The notes: a model not told the origin generated them from the letters alone. Shown: positions 25,869 through 34,409, counted from the stretch's first letter. The stretch is DNA of 64,000 nt from Cryobacterium sinapicolor (GCF_004403465.1 NZ_SOGQ01000013.1:68015-132014), one strand, 5' to 3'. Program-made: numbers and translations.

Positions 25869-26891
25869 CTAGTTCTCCGGGTCGGTCCGCTCCGCGGGTT
25901 CGGGGTCGGGCCGATCCGCTGCCCGGAGTGAGCCGGCATGCGCTCGTGCCGTGGGATCCCGGCGCGTCTTGACCAGGCTGGCAATCGTGGTCACGGTCAA
26001 CACCACACCGATTACGATCAGGCTGAGGTTCGTGCTGATCTCCGGCACGCGGTCGTCAAGGCCGTGTCCCCAGTGCAGAACAAGTTTCACACCGATGAAC
26101 GCCAGGATCAGGGACAGGCCGGTCGACAGGTACACCAGCCGGTCGAGGAGTCCCTTGACGAGGAAGAAAAGCGCCCTGAGCCCGAGCAGGGCGAAGGCGT
26201 TGGCCGTGAAGACGATGTACGCCTCATCGGTGATTCCGAAGATCGCCGGGATCGAGTCCAGTGCGAAGAGGAGATCGGTGCTGCCGATCGCGATCAGCAC
26301 GATGAACAGTGGTGTCACGGCGCGGCGGCCGGCGATGCGGGTGAACATCCGACCGCCGACATAGTCGTCGGTCACGGTCAGACCCCGACGGGCCACCCGG
26401 ACCAGCACGTTGTCCTGCACGTCGGGGTCGACATTGCGGTGCCGGTACAGCTGCACGGCCGTGAAGATCAGCACCAGGCCGAAGATCAGGAACATGAAGG
26501 AGAACAGCGAGAGCAGGGCGGCGCCCAGCGCGATGAAGATCGCCCGCAGGATGAGGGCCAGCACGATTCCGAAGATGAGCACCTTCTGCTGGTATTTTTC
26601 CGGCACGGCGAAGGTCGCCATGATGATCACGAAGACGAAGAGGTTGTCGATGGACAGGCTCTTCTCCACGATGTACCCGGCGAAGTATTCCGCGCCGAAG
26701 CCCCAGCCCACCTGGACCGCGAAAACGAGGCCGAACAGGATGGCGACCGCGATGTACAGCACCGACGAGACTGCGGCCTCCCGGAATTTGACCACGTGCG
26801 GCCGAGCCATGGCCAGGCCCAGGTCGAGCGCGAGCAGACCCAGAATGAGTGCGATAGTGAGCGTCCAGCGGAGCGCAGTTACTTCCAGCAA
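25869..26891 (-). CDS. TerC family integral membrane protein (first copy)
   Basis: The 340-residue protein has about eight to nine membrane helices and the TerC acidic metal motifs: FAGYIVEKSLSIDNLFVFV and STDLLFALDSIPAIFGIT. TerC/Alx proteins export Mn2+ or help metallate exported proteins. A TTG at 26891 is chosen as start because AGGAAGG lies 6 bases upstream and the protein then begins LLEVTALRWTLTIALI, as in relatives. A GTG at 26939 is possible. A 13-bp palindrome (TCCTCAATGAGGA, 26911-26923) lies in the leader, but there is no Mn2+ riboswitch. The C-terminus is a Pro/Glu/Asp tail. Confidence 0.87.
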   Translation of the reverse strand: MLEVTALRWTLTIALILGLLALDLGLAMARPHVVKFREAAVSSVLYIAVAILFGLVFAVQVGWGFGAEYFAGYIVEKSLSIDNLFVFVIIMATFAVPEKYQQKVLIFGIVLALILRAIFIALGAALLSLFSFMFLIFGLVLIFTAVQLYRHRNVDPDVQDNVLVRVARRGLTVTDDYVGGRMFTRIAGRRAVTPLFIVLIAIGSTDLLFALDSIPAIFGITDEAYIVFTANAFALLGLRALFFLVKGLLDRLVYLSTGLSLILAFIGVKLVLHWGHGLDDRVPEISTNLSLIVIGVVLTVTTIASLVKTRRDPTARAHAGSLRAADRPDPEPAERTDPEN

Positions 26892-27044
26892 CTGTGACCT
26901 TCCTGTCGTGTCCTCAATGAGGATTTTCGGCGTGATCACTAATGTTAGGGACCAGTTGGGTGATTGGGTGACTGTGGTTCAGGGCCGGTCAAGCGAGCGG
27001 CCGGCCCCACTGATTCCTCAGCTCGGCAGCACTATTCTTTTCCA

Positions 27045-27737
27045 GTGACTTCAACAGTAATTCCTACGGTGGCCTCCGATTCAGCATCGCCCTCCGCCCT
27101 CCGACGCCTCTCGGGTCTGCTGCGCATCGCCATGGGGCTGCTGCTCTTCGCGAGCATCATCACACAGATCGCCGACCAGCTCTGGAACGACGCGTTCGTG
27201 GCCACCGAGTACTTCGGCTACTTCACGATCCAGTCGAGCCTGATGAACGTGGTCGTGCTGCTCGTGGGAGGGTCCCTCGCGTTGAGAAGCCGCGTCGACC
27301 CCCAGCTTCTCACCGCGGTACGGATGTCGGTGCTCACCTACGCGGTCGTCACCGGCGTGGTCTACAACGCCCTGCTCCGCGGCGTCGTCTCCGACGGTTT
27401 CATCGGGGTGGGCTGGCCCAACGAGGTGCTCCACGTCTGGGCGCCGATCTTCATCGCCCTGGACTGGATTCTCTCGCCGGGGCGACCGGCTCTGGCCTGG
27501 ACGCGCTTCGGCTATGCCCTGATCTACCCGGTGCTCTGGGTGGTCTACGCACTGCTCCGGGGAACGCTGACCGGCTTCTACACCTACCCGTTCCTCGACC
27601 CGGCGCAGCCGGGCGGCTACCTCGCCGTTGCCCTGTACGTGCTCGGTATCGCGCTCTTCATCGCCGGTCTCGCCGCGGCGGCCATCGCGGCCAGCCGCAT
27701 CCGTCCCCGCGCCCTTGAGCCGGAACCCGCGGTCTGA
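27045..27737 (+). CDS. Pr6Pr-type six-helix membrane protein
   Basis: The product of about 230 residues has six hydrophobic segments, with motifs typical of the Pr6Pr family: YFTIQSSLMNVVVLLVGG, VYNALLRG, PNEVLHVWAPIFIALDW and FYTYPFLDP. The function of the family is unknown. The start is uncertain. A GTG at 27045 is in frame after the last unlikely sequence, but no ribosome site is clear. A winged-helix reading frame runs antisense through the whole gene. Confidence 0.78.
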   Translation: MTSTVIPTVASDSASPSALRRLSGLLRIAMGLLLFASIITQIADQLWNDAFVATEYFGYFTIQSSLMNVVVLLVGGSLALRSRVDPQLLTAVRMSVLTYAVVTGVVYNALLRGVVSDGFIGVGWPNEVLHVWAPIFIALDWILSPGRPALAWTRFGYALIYPVLWVVYALLRGTLTGFYTYPFLDPAQPGGYLAVALYVLGIALFIAGLAAAAIAASRIRPRALEPEPAV

Positions 27738-28115
27738 CCGGAGGTCGTCCGGCCGTGGCGCCGCCGGCGCCAAGTTGGCGAACACGGCGATCATCTCGTC
27801 GATGCTGTGAGCCGCGTTCGACGGATGCCGGAACGGCCGGTTCCGCTCGACGCTGTAGTGGTTTCGCCGCCCGACCCGTTCGCGCCGAATATACCCGGCC
27901 TCGACCAGGTCCGCCGTGATGCTCAGCGCCGCCCGGGACGACACCCCGACCGTGTCGGCGAGCTCCTGCACCCGTGCATCCGGATTCCCCGCGATCGCGA
28001 GGAGCAGGTGCGCGTGGTGGGTGAGGAACGTCCACGGCTTGCCGGGGGCATCCGTCGGTGCGGGTAACGGATCGGTCAGCGTTGCGGGTAGCGGATCGGT
28101 CAGGGGTTCGGTCAT
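27081..28115 (-). CDS. Winged-helix regulator with abnormal antisense C-terminal extension
   Basis: Residues 25-110 are a normal ArsR/MarR-like winged helix (HHAHLLLAIAGNPDARVQEL, GVSSRAALSITADLVEAGY, RRERVGRRNHYSVE), and the family normally ends near residue 120 (AAHSIDEMIAVFANLAP). Here no stop is met. The frame runs on for about 220 residues antisense through the Pr6Pr gene, giving a Glu/Arg/Gly/Asp/His-rich, probably unstructured tail. The ATG at 28115 overlaps the terC stop as ATGA, so the regulator is translationally coupled to terC. The N-terminus repeats LTDPLPA. The true end could be created by a stop lost through mutation or frameshift near 27770. Confidence 0.6.
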   Translation of the reverse strand: MTEPLTDPLPATLTDPLPAPTDAPGKPWTFLTHHAHLLLAIAGNPDARVQELADTVGVSSRAALSITADLVEAGYIRRERVGRRNHYSVERNRPFRHPSNAAHSIDEMIAVFANLAPAAPRPDDLRSDRGFRLKGAGTDAAGRDGRRGETGDEERDTEHVQGNGEVAARLRRVEERVGVEAGQRSPEQCVDHPEHRVDQGIAEARPGQSRSPRRENPVQGDEDRRPDVEHLVGPAHPDETVGDDAAEQGVVDHAGDDRVGEHRHPYRGEKLGVDAASQREGPSHEQHDHVHQARLDREVAEVLGGHERVVPELVGDLCDDAREEQQPHGDAQQTREASEGGGRC

Positions 28116-29212
28116 CGGCGGTTCTCGTTCTCCTTCTGGGGCTCGGACTTAGGCTCAGGCTTGGGCTTGGGCTCGGGCTTCTGCCCGGGCTTCTGCTCGA
28201 AACTGCGGGCCGGGCGGCGCCAGACCGGCTCCAGCTCGGCGAGCTCCGCGGGGGTGGCCTCGCGGAACGAGCCGGCCGCGTCGGCCTCGACCTCCCGACG
28301 TCCCTGGCCGCGGGTGGCACGGAGGCTGAGCACGACCGACACCGTGATGATCAGCGCGATCACACCCAGTGAGACGGTTGTTGGGATGTAGAAGACGTCG
28401 AGCAACAGCATCTTGACACCGACCCAGACCAGCACCAGGGCGAGCCCGATCTTCAGGTAGACGAACCGGTGCATGAGGTCGGCGAGCAGGAAGTACATCG
28501 CCCGCAGGCCGAGGATCGCGAAGGCGTTGGCGGTGAAGACGATGAAGGGCTCGCTGGTGACCGCGAAGATGGCCGGGATGGAGTCCACGGCGAACACGAC
28601 ATCCGTCACCTCGACGAGCACAAGAACGGCCAGCAGCGGTGTGGCGAGCAGGATCCCGTTCTTGCGCACCAGGAAGCGCTGGCCGTGGAACGCGTCGGTC
28701 ATCGGGATGAAGCGGCGGAAGAGGCGCAGCACCGGCGACTTCTCGGGGTGCGCGTGTTCGTTGCGGGTGCGGATCATGCGGTAGCCGGTGTAGATCAGGA
28801 ACGCGGCGAAGATGTAGAGGATCCAGGAGAAGTTCTCGATCAGCACGGCGCCCGCGGCGATGAAGATACCGCGCAGCACGAGCGCTCCAAGCACGCCGAG
28901 GAACAGCACGCGGTGCTGGTACTGGCGTGGCACGGCGAAGGCGGCGAAGATGATCGCCCAGACGAAGACGTTGTCGACCGCGAGGGACTTCTCGATCAGG
29001 TAGCCGGCGTAGTACTGCTGACCGTACTCGGCCCCGGCAGTGCTCCAGATCACCGCCCCGAACCCGATGCCGATGACAACCCAGACCACCGACCAGATCG
29101 CGGCCTCGCGCACCCCGATCACATGGGCCTTGCGGTGGGCGAACAGGTCGACGGCGAGCATGACGGCGATCACGCCGAACACCGTCAGCCAGGCGTAGAG
29201 GGGAACGTTCAT
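28112..29212 (-). CDS. TerC family membrane protein (second copy), riboswitch-controlled
   Basis: The 366-residue protein has the TerC fold with acidic motifs YLIEKSLAVDNVFVWAI and VEVTDVVFAVDSIPAIFAVT. Relatives lower cytoplasmic Mn2+. GGAAGG lies 8 bases before ATG 29212 and the coding region starts MNVPLYAWLTVFGVIA. The Mn2+-sensing leader at 29243-29334 supports a role in manganese export. The C-terminal 60 residues form a Lys/Pro/Glu-rich tail (EPKPKPEPKSEP) absent from most relatives. The stop overlaps the start of the winged-helix gene, so both are one operon. Confidence 0.92.
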   Translation of the reverse strand: MNVPLYAWLTVFGVIAVMLAVDLFAHRKAHVIGVREAAIWSVVWVVIGIGFGAVIWSTAGAEYGQQYYAGYLIEKSLAVDNVFVWAIIFAAFAVPRQYQHRVLFLGVLGALVLRGIFIAAGAVLIENFSWILYIFAAFLIYTGYRMIRTRNEHAHPEKSPVLRLFRRFIPMTDAFHGQRFLVRKNGILLATPLLAVLVLVEVTDVVFAVDSIPAIFAVTSEPFIVFTANAFAILGLRAMYFLLADLMHRFVYLKIGLALVLVWVGVKMLLLDVFYIPTTVSLGVIALIITVSVVLSLRATRGQGRREVEADAAGSFREATPAELAELEPVWRRPARSFEQKPGQKPEPKPKPEPKSEPQKENENRR

Positions 29213-29242
29213 GGGAAATGCCTTCCAGTCCGTAGTACCACT

Positions 29243-29334
29243 GGAGGTCTGGTCCAACCCGGATCGGGTTCCTGCGGCCGGGTTCCGATGACGGAACCGT
29301 AATGACGACCACACGCTGGGGATTACTCCCCTCC
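29243..29334 (-). promoter_or_regulatory. yybP-ykoY manganese riboswitch
   Basis: On the minus strand the leader opens GGAGGGGAGTAATCCCC and closes GGACCAGACCTCCAG. GGAGG and CCTCC form P1. The GGGGAGTA core and the AGACC three-way-junction bases are the family's conserved loop residues. Between them lie two hairpins, GGTTCC-GTCATC-GGAACC and AACCCG-AT-CCGGGTT. The riboswitch ends 30 bases before the terC start, and GGAAGG falls in the expression platform. Known members bind Mn2+ and turn on exporters. Confidence 0.85.
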
Positions 29335-29432
29335 GAAAACAAGTGAAGCATACTTCACCCTTTGGAGCAAACCGGGGCGGTTGAGCAGCGTCGCCACCGC
29401 GACTACCGTGTACTGGAACGAAGGAGGCTCCC

Positions 29433-30038
29433 ATGAAGGGCTTTGTGGACAACATCGAAGACGCGGCCATCCGCAACTCGAGTTTCCGGCAGGTGCTGTA
29501 CACCGCGGAGAGGATGCAGCTGGTCGTGATGGCGCTGGAACCGGGTGAGGACATCGGAGAAGAGGTGCACTCGGATCGAGACCAGTACTTCCGGGTGGAG
29601 AAGGGCAAGGGCGAGATCTGGATCGACGGCACCAAAACGAAGATCCGGAAGAACTCGGCCATGATCGTTCCGGCCGGCACCCGGCACAATGTGCTGAACT
29701 CGGGCGGCAAAGTGCTGCGGCTGGCCACGATCTACGCCCCGCCCGAGCACCAGGACGCAATCGTTCACCGGACGAAGGCGGACGCCCACTCCTCGGAGGA
29801 GCACTTCGACGGCACCGTCACGGAACCGAAGGCGAAGCGGCGGTCCGCGAAGCGGGCCACAGGACAGGCCACCGCGAAGTCGACTGCAAAGTCGACTGCG
29901 AAGACGACTGCGAAGACGACTGCGAAGAAACCGGCCACAAGGTCAGCGGCCAAGAAGACAGCGGCCAAGAAGACAGCGGCTAAGCGGCCCGCGGCCAAGC
30001 GGCCCGCCACGAGGGCGCGGTCGGCCGAGACCGACTAG
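29433..30038 (+). CDS. Cupin protein with Lys/Ala-rich histone-like tail
   Basis: The 201-residue protein has a complete single cupin barrel (about residues 1-110) with metal-binding type residues: EVHSDRDQYFRVEKG in cupin motif 1 and IVPAGTRHNV in motif 2. From about 130 to the end it is an Ala/Lys/Thr repeat (TAKSTAKTTAKKP, AAKKTAAKRPA) similar to histone H1 and to the tail of actinobacterial HupB. The tail would bind DNA or polyphosphate and would be disordered. AAGGAGG precedes ATG 29433. This join of cupin and H1-like tail is not a family I can name; the substrate is unknown. Confidence 0.82.
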   Translation: MKGFVDNIEDAAIRNSSFRQVLYTAERMQLVVMALEPGEDIGEEVHSDRDQYFRVEKGKGEIWIDGTKTKIRKNSAMIVPAGTRHNVLNSGGKVLRLATIYAPPEHQDAIVHRTKADAHSSEEHFDGTVTEPKAKRRSAKRATGQATAKSTAKSTAKTTAKTTAKKPATRSAAKKTAAKKTAAKRPAAKRPATRARSAETD

Positions 30039-30051
30039 CCGGGTCAGCCCT

Positions 30052-30136
30052 AACGAATACGACGGAGATTTCGGCTGTTTCGTACTGAAACGGATGATTA
30101 GGGACGACTACCAGCAAAATCTCCGTCGAATTCGTT
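30052..30136. repeat. 85-bp palindromic element, copy A
   Basis: Left end AACGAATACGACGGAGATTT and right end (reversed) AACGAATTCGACGGAGATTT match at 19 of 20 bases and enclose a 45-base core containing GGCTGTTTC and TTAGGGACG. Copies B (46973-47057) and C (54706-54790) have the same length and ends. It lies between convergent genes, 14 bases after the cupin stop, and could form a long hairpin that ends transcription from both sides. Confidence 0.93.
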
Positions 30137-30145
30137 CGACACCGA

Positions 30146-30496
30146 CTAGCTCGCGGGTGCCGCCTGCGTCCGCCGCGCGTGAAGGGCGCGTTCTCGCATC
30201 GCGAGGAAGAGCGGGAAGGTGAAGGCGAACGCCGTCAGGCCGGAGAGCAGCACGTAGAGCCAGCCCCGCTTCATCCCGAGGCGCCTGGCCTCGACGATGA
30301 TCAGGATGCTGCCGGCCACCGCCACCACCAGCAGGTCCACGGTGAGTGACGACACCGCCGGGCCGCTGTTCACCCAGTCGCCGAAGAAGTCGCGCAGCGC
30401 CGCGATCGCGAGCAGGTTGAAAGTCCAGGTGCCCACGAGGCCGGCGAGGCTGAGCGCCAGGTAGACGACGGCGAGCGGGGTCCAGTTTTTGGTCAT
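30146..30496 (-). CDS. DUF2834 membrane protein
   Basis: The 116-residue protein has three to four hydrophobic segments and the DUF2834 pattern: opening LAVVYLALSLAGLVGTWTF, then FFGDWVNSGPAVSSLTVDLL and a short cytoplasmic RRLGMKRGW loop. The family is found in actinobacteria and cyanobacteria; its function is unknown. ATG 30496 gives the usual start. It is divergent from the HNH nuclease gene, with 51 bases between them. Confidence 0.8.
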   Translation of the reverse strand: MTKNWTPLAVVYLALSLAGLVGTWTFNLLAIAALRDFFGDWVNSGPAVSSLTVDLLVVAVAGSILIIVEARRLGMKRGWLYVLLSGLTAFAFTFPLFLAMRERALHARRTQAAPAS

Positions 30497-30547
30497 GCGT
30501 CATTATCGCCGCCCGGTAGGGTCGAGAGCCGACCCTCTGGGAGCACC

Positions 30548-31315
30548 ATGCCACACTCACCCCGCCGGCCGGCGTCGACTCGCAGCCGTCGTTCCCGGCG
30601 CGGGCCCGTCACCGCCCTGATGGTGATCCTGCCGCTGGCCCTGATCTGGGCGATCATGGTCGGCGTGCCCGGTCTGGTGCCGGGAGAGACATCCGTTCCC
30701 TTCCCGAACGGATCCGCGGCCCCGGCGGCGGGTGACGCGGCCGACCTGCTCGCCACCCTCCCGGTCAAGGGCAAGGCCGCGAAGACGGGCTACGACCGCA
30801 CCGGGGACTTCGGCTCGGCCTGGCGAGACGTCGACGACAACGGATGCGACACCCGCAACGACATCCTGGCCCGCGACCTCACCGAAATCGTCACCGACGA
30901 CACCTGCCGGGTGCTCAGCGGCGAGTTGCTGGCTCCGTACACGGGCGAATCGGTCAGATTCGAGCGCGGCGAGACCAGCTCGATGCACGTGCAGATCGAT
31001 CACCTGGTGGCCCTGTCAAACGCCTGGCAGACGGGTGCTCAGCAGTTGGACCAGGACGCGCGGATCGCTCTGGCCAACGACCCGATGAATCTGCTGGCCT
31101 CCGACGGCGCCTCCAACTCGCAGAAAGGCGATGGGGATGCCGCCACCTGGCTGCCCGCGCAGAAGTCGTTCCGCTGTGAGTACGTGGCCCGCCAGATCTC
31201 TGTGAAGGCCACCTACGGCCTGTGGGTGGCCCCGGCCGAGCACGACGCCATGGCGCGCGTTCTCGCTGCCTGCCCGGGCCACCCTGTCTATGCGTTTGCG
31301 GCCGGTTCGCGCTAG
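30548..31315 (+). CDS. Membrane-anchored HNH nuclease family protein (DUF1524-like)
   Basis: The 255-residue protein has an N-terminal basic stretch and one membrane helix (about 20-42), then a secreted-side HNH/DUF1524 domain. The core is MHVQIDHLVALSNAWQTG with Asp151-His152, and ANDPMNLLASDGASNSQKG with the Asn and the downstream GDGDAATWLP. Two Cys (100 and 120) and Cys210 suggest disulfides outside the membrane. Family members cut DNA non-specifically and may help nutrient or DNA turnover. GGGAG lies before ATG 30548. Confidence 0.87.
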   Translation: MPHSPRRPASTRSRRSRRGPVTALMVILPLALIWAIMVGVPGLVPGETSVPFPNGSAAPAAGDAADLLATLPVKGKAAKTGYDRTGDFGSAWRDVDDNGCDTRNDILARDLTEIVTDDTCRVLSGELLAPYTGESVRFERGETSSMHVQIDHLVALSNAWQTGAQQLDQDARIALANDPMNLLASDGASNSQKGDGDAATWLPAQKSFRCEYVARQISVKATYGLWVAPAEHDAMARVLAACPGHPVYAFAAGSR

Positions 31316-31326
31316 TCCAGAACCAG

Positions 31327-31372
31327 CACAGCACGAACCGGCACAGCACGAACCAACGACAGCACGAACCGG
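31327..31372. repeat. 15-bp degenerate tandem repeat downstream of the HNH gene
   Basis: CACAGCACGAACCGG is repeated about three times, the last with one extra base. It fills the 67-base gap between the HNH nuclease stop and the end of sbcC on the opposite strand and has no coding role. Confidence 0.75.
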
Positions 31373-31382
31373 CCCAACACGT

Positions 31383-34300
31383 CTAGGCCGACAGGAGGTT
31401 CTCGCCGATCTCGCTGAAACCCTGGTCGGTGACGGTGATGACCAGCTTGGCCGGGATCTGCTCCTTCATGGAGTCGACGTGGCTGATCAGACCGATGGTG
31501 CGGCCACCGGCGCGGAGGCCGTCCAGGGTGCTCATCGCCGTCTCCAGGGTGGCTCCGTCGAGCGACCCGAAGCCCTCGTCGACGAACAGGGTGTCGAGGG
31601 CGATGCCGCCGGCCTGGTTTGACACGATCTCCGCCAGCCCGAGGGCGAGGGCCAGAGACGCCAGGAACGTCTCGCCGCCCGAGAGCGACTGGGTGGGACG
31701 GGCTCGCCCGGTGTGCGCATCCCGGATCATCAGCCCGAGCCCGGACTGGCCGCCCCGGAACTGCACTGAGTCGTCGTGCTCGAGCGTGTAGCGGCCGCCG
31801 GTCATGGTGCGCAGCCGGTTGTTGGCGGCCGCGATGATCTGCTCCAGCTGCGCGGCGAGAACGTAGGTCTCCAGGCGCATCCGTTTCGTGTTGGGTTCGT
31901 CGCCGTGCACGGCCGCCGCCAGCTCCCGCACCTGCGTCTGCGTGGACAGGAGTTCCTCGCCGGCATCGAAGTGCACCCGGGCATCCGTGACCAGGCCGGT
32001 CAGGACGACCACGCGCTCCCCCAGCGACCCGCGTTCGGCCAGCGCCGTGTCCCGCTCCGCCGCGGCGGCGGCCAGGGCCTCCCGGGCCGGACCGACGTCG
32101 GTCAGTCCGGCGGGCAGATCCGTGAGCGCGGCCTCGGCGAGCACCGACCGCGCCGCCGCGCGCGAATCGTCGTGGGCGCGGATCAGTTCCTCCAGCTGCC
32201 GCACCTCGGCGTCGTTCCGATGGGCGGCGGTCGCGGTCTGCTCGTCGGCGAAGTCTTCACGGACCAGCTGGGTCTGTACGGATGCCTCCGCGGCGTTCCG
32301 CACACTCCGGCCCTCACGGCTGTGGTCGAGGGCCGCGTCGAGGGCCCGCGCGGAGGCCAGCCCGGCCTGCAGCCGATCGACCCGGCAGACGACCGAGGCG
32401 AAGCCGCCGCGCTGGGCGGCCACCCGGTCGTCGATGGCCTGCCGGGCGCTGCGTCGATCGGCGAGCCGGGCAGCCGTCTCATCGCGAGTGGAGCAGAGGT
32501 CGGCCAGGACACGGCCGGCTTCCTCGAGTTCGGCCCGCAGCCTGCTTTTGTCGAGGCCGAGTGCCGCGGCCCGCACGCCCGCGGTAACGGCCTCGGCCAG
32601 GGCGACCTCGGATGCAGCCATCTCGGCGATGAATTCGTCGAGGGTGCGCGCCCCGGCCCGGGCCCGGGCCTCAGCCAGCGCGGTGGCCACGGCGCCGGTG
32701 ACGGCGTGCGTCTGCTCGAGTCGGGTCTGCCCCTGCTTCAGCAGTGCCCGCGCCGAGACGATATCTGCTTCGGTGACCGGTTCGTCGTCGCCGGTGGCGG
32801 GAGCCGGGTGAGCGGTCGACCCGCACACCTCGCACGGCTCGCCCGGCACGAGGTGCGAGGCCAGCTCGACGGCGTGGCCGGCCAGCCGCCGGTCCACGAG
32901 GGTCTGGTAGCCCACCGCCGCCGCCGCGTTCTCACCGGCGGCGACCGCATCGGCCAGGTGTGCCGCCGACAGCTCGGCGTCGAACCGCCGCACCTGGCCG
33001 GCCGCGGCCTGCGCCACGCGCAGCCGCTCTGCCTGGTCGCGCGCCTCGGGCTCACGGGCCGCCGCCAGCGTCGCCGCGGCGAGGTCCCGGTCGACCTCGT
33101 CCAGCCGGTCCGGCAGCTCACGCAGGAGCGTCCGGGTCTGGTCGATGGCTGCCGCGTGCAGCGCGACCTCCTCCTGCAGCGTCACGATGTCGGCCTCAAT
33201 GCCGGGCAGCAGTCGTTCGGCGTCGAGCACGTCGTTCAACGACCCCAGCTGGCCCAGGAGGTCCTCGGTGACGGCGTTGAGGCTCTCGGTCGTTTCCACC
33301 AGGTTCGGGTCGTCCTGGTACTCGCGCCAGGCATCTCGCGCGTGCACCTCGCCGGCCAGGGCCTGCCGGAGCACTTTCTCTGCCTCGACCCGCGTGCGGA
33401 GCGCCGGCCAGACGCGGGACGCCCGGTTCGCGCCGAGAACGGCCGCTCGGTCGAGGGCGACCTTCTCCCGCCGGGCATCGAGAACGGCCAGTGCCGAGTA
33501 GGCGTCGTTGCGGCGGCCCTGCCGGCTGCGCAGGTCTTCCTGGTCCTGCACGGTGATGGTGGCCAGGGTCAGCGCGGACGTGGCCCGTTCGGCTCCCTCC
33601 GCAGCATCGGTCAGCAGCCCCTCCAGCTGCGCCAGGGCGGCGGCGAACCAGGCCCGGTCGCGAGTGCCGGGCGCGTCGGCCGACGCGTTGCCTGGCGGTT
33701 CGTCGCGCTGCAATTGCCGGGACGCGGTGTCCGCCAGGCCGGCCAGGTGGCGGCGCACGGATTCCAACTCATCGTCGAGCGACTTGCGCCGGTTGATCAG
33801 CGCGAGTTCGAGCTGCTCGAACCGGGCCGTGCCGAAGAGCGTGCGCAGCACCCCTCGCCGGTCGTCGGTTTTGGCCAGCAGAAAGCGCTGAAACCGGTTC
33901 TGGGCCAGCAGGACCACCTGCAGGAATTGGTCCTGCTTGAGCGGCAGGATGCGGCTGAGCTCGTGCCCGACGTCGACCGGACGGGTCGCCACGCTGCGCC
34001 ACCCGCCCGAGGCGCCCGGTTCGTCGTGCGGGTCACGGACCGCCTGGTCACGGATGTCGAGGCGCGCGTCGGGCGGGGACATGGTCGTCCCCGAGCCGCG
34101 CTTCTTCTTCTTCTCGTACTTGGGTGTGCGGTAGATGCGGTAGTCGTTCTCGTCGAGAGCGAATTCCAGCTCCACGAAGGTGGGATCTCCCGGTTCGCAG
34201 TGGTCACTGCGCAGCGGGGACTCCGTTCCCTCGTAGCGCGGCACGCTGCCGTAGAGGGCGAAGCAGACGGCGTCGAGGATGCTGGACTTGCCCGCACCGG

Positions 34301-34409
34301 TCTTGCCGGTGATCAGGAAGATTCCGTCGGCGTCGAAACGCTCGAAGTCGATCACCTGCTCGTTCTTATAGGGGCCGAATCCGGCGATCCGCAGGCGTTT
34401 GATCTTCAT
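31383..34409 (-). CDS. sbcC: Exonuclease SbcC, SMC-like ATPase subunit
   Basis: The 1008-residue protein starts MKIKRLRIAGFGPYKNEQVI with Walker A GKTGAGKSS. It has two long Ala/Glu/Arg coiled-coil arms, a zinc hook CEVCGS near the centre, the signature SLSGGETFLASLALALGLAE and Walker B LFVDEGFGSLD. SbcC powers the SbcCD nuclease that opens hairpins, palindromes and protein-blocked DNA ends. It overlaps sbcD by 4 bases (ATGA), so they are translated together. Length is in the usual range. Confidence 0.95.
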   Translation of the reverse strand: MKIKRLRIAGFGPYKNEQVIDFERFDADGIFLITGKTGAGKSSILDAVCFALYGSVPRYEGTESPLRSDHCEPGDPTFVELEFALDENDYRIYRTPKYEKKKKRGSGTTMSPPDARLDIRDQAVRDPHDEPGASGGWRSVATRPVDVGHELSRILPLKQDQFLQVVLLAQNRFQRFLLAKTDDRRGVLRTLFGTARFEQLELALINRRKSLDDELESVRRHLAGLADTASRQLQRDEPPGNASADAPGTRDRAWFAAALAQLEGLLTDAAEGAERATSALTLATITVQDQEDLRSRQGRRNDAYSALAVLDARREKVALDRAAVLGANRASRVWPALRTRVEAEKVLRQALAGEVHARDAWREYQDDPNLVETTESLNAVTEDLLGQLGSLNDVLDAERLLPGIEADIVTLQEEVALHAAAIDQTRTLLRELPDRLDEVDRDLAAATLAAAREPEARDQAERLRVAQAAAGQVRRFDAELSAAHLADAVAAGENAAAAVGYQTLVDRRLAGHAVELASHLVPGEPCEVCGSTAHPAPATGDDEPVTEADIVSARALLKQGQTRLEQTHAVTGAVATALAEARARAGARTLDEFIAEMAASEVALAEAVTAGVRAAALGLDKSRLRAELEEAGRVLADLCSTRDETAARLADRRSARQAIDDRVAAQRGGFASVVCRVDRLQAGLASARALDAALDHSREGRSVRNAAEASVQTQLVREDFADEQTATAAHRNDAEVRQLEELIRAHDDSRAAARSVLAEAALTDLPAGLTDVGPAREALAAAAAERDTALAERGSLGERVVVLTGLVTDARVHFDAGEELLSTQTQVRELAAAVHGDEPNTKRMRLETYVLAAQLEQIIAAANNRLRTMTGGRYTLEHDDSVQFRGGQSGLGLMIRDAHTGRARPTQSLSGGETFLASLALALGLAEIVSNQAGGIALDTLFVDEGFGSLDGATLETAMSTLDGLRAGGRTIGLISHVDSMKEQIPAKLVITVTDQGFSEIGENLLSA

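Noticed and set aside
26892-27044. Second yybP-ykoY riboswitch before the first terC
   Set aside because: The leader lacks GGGGAGTA and the AGACC end; only a small 13-bp palindrome is seen.
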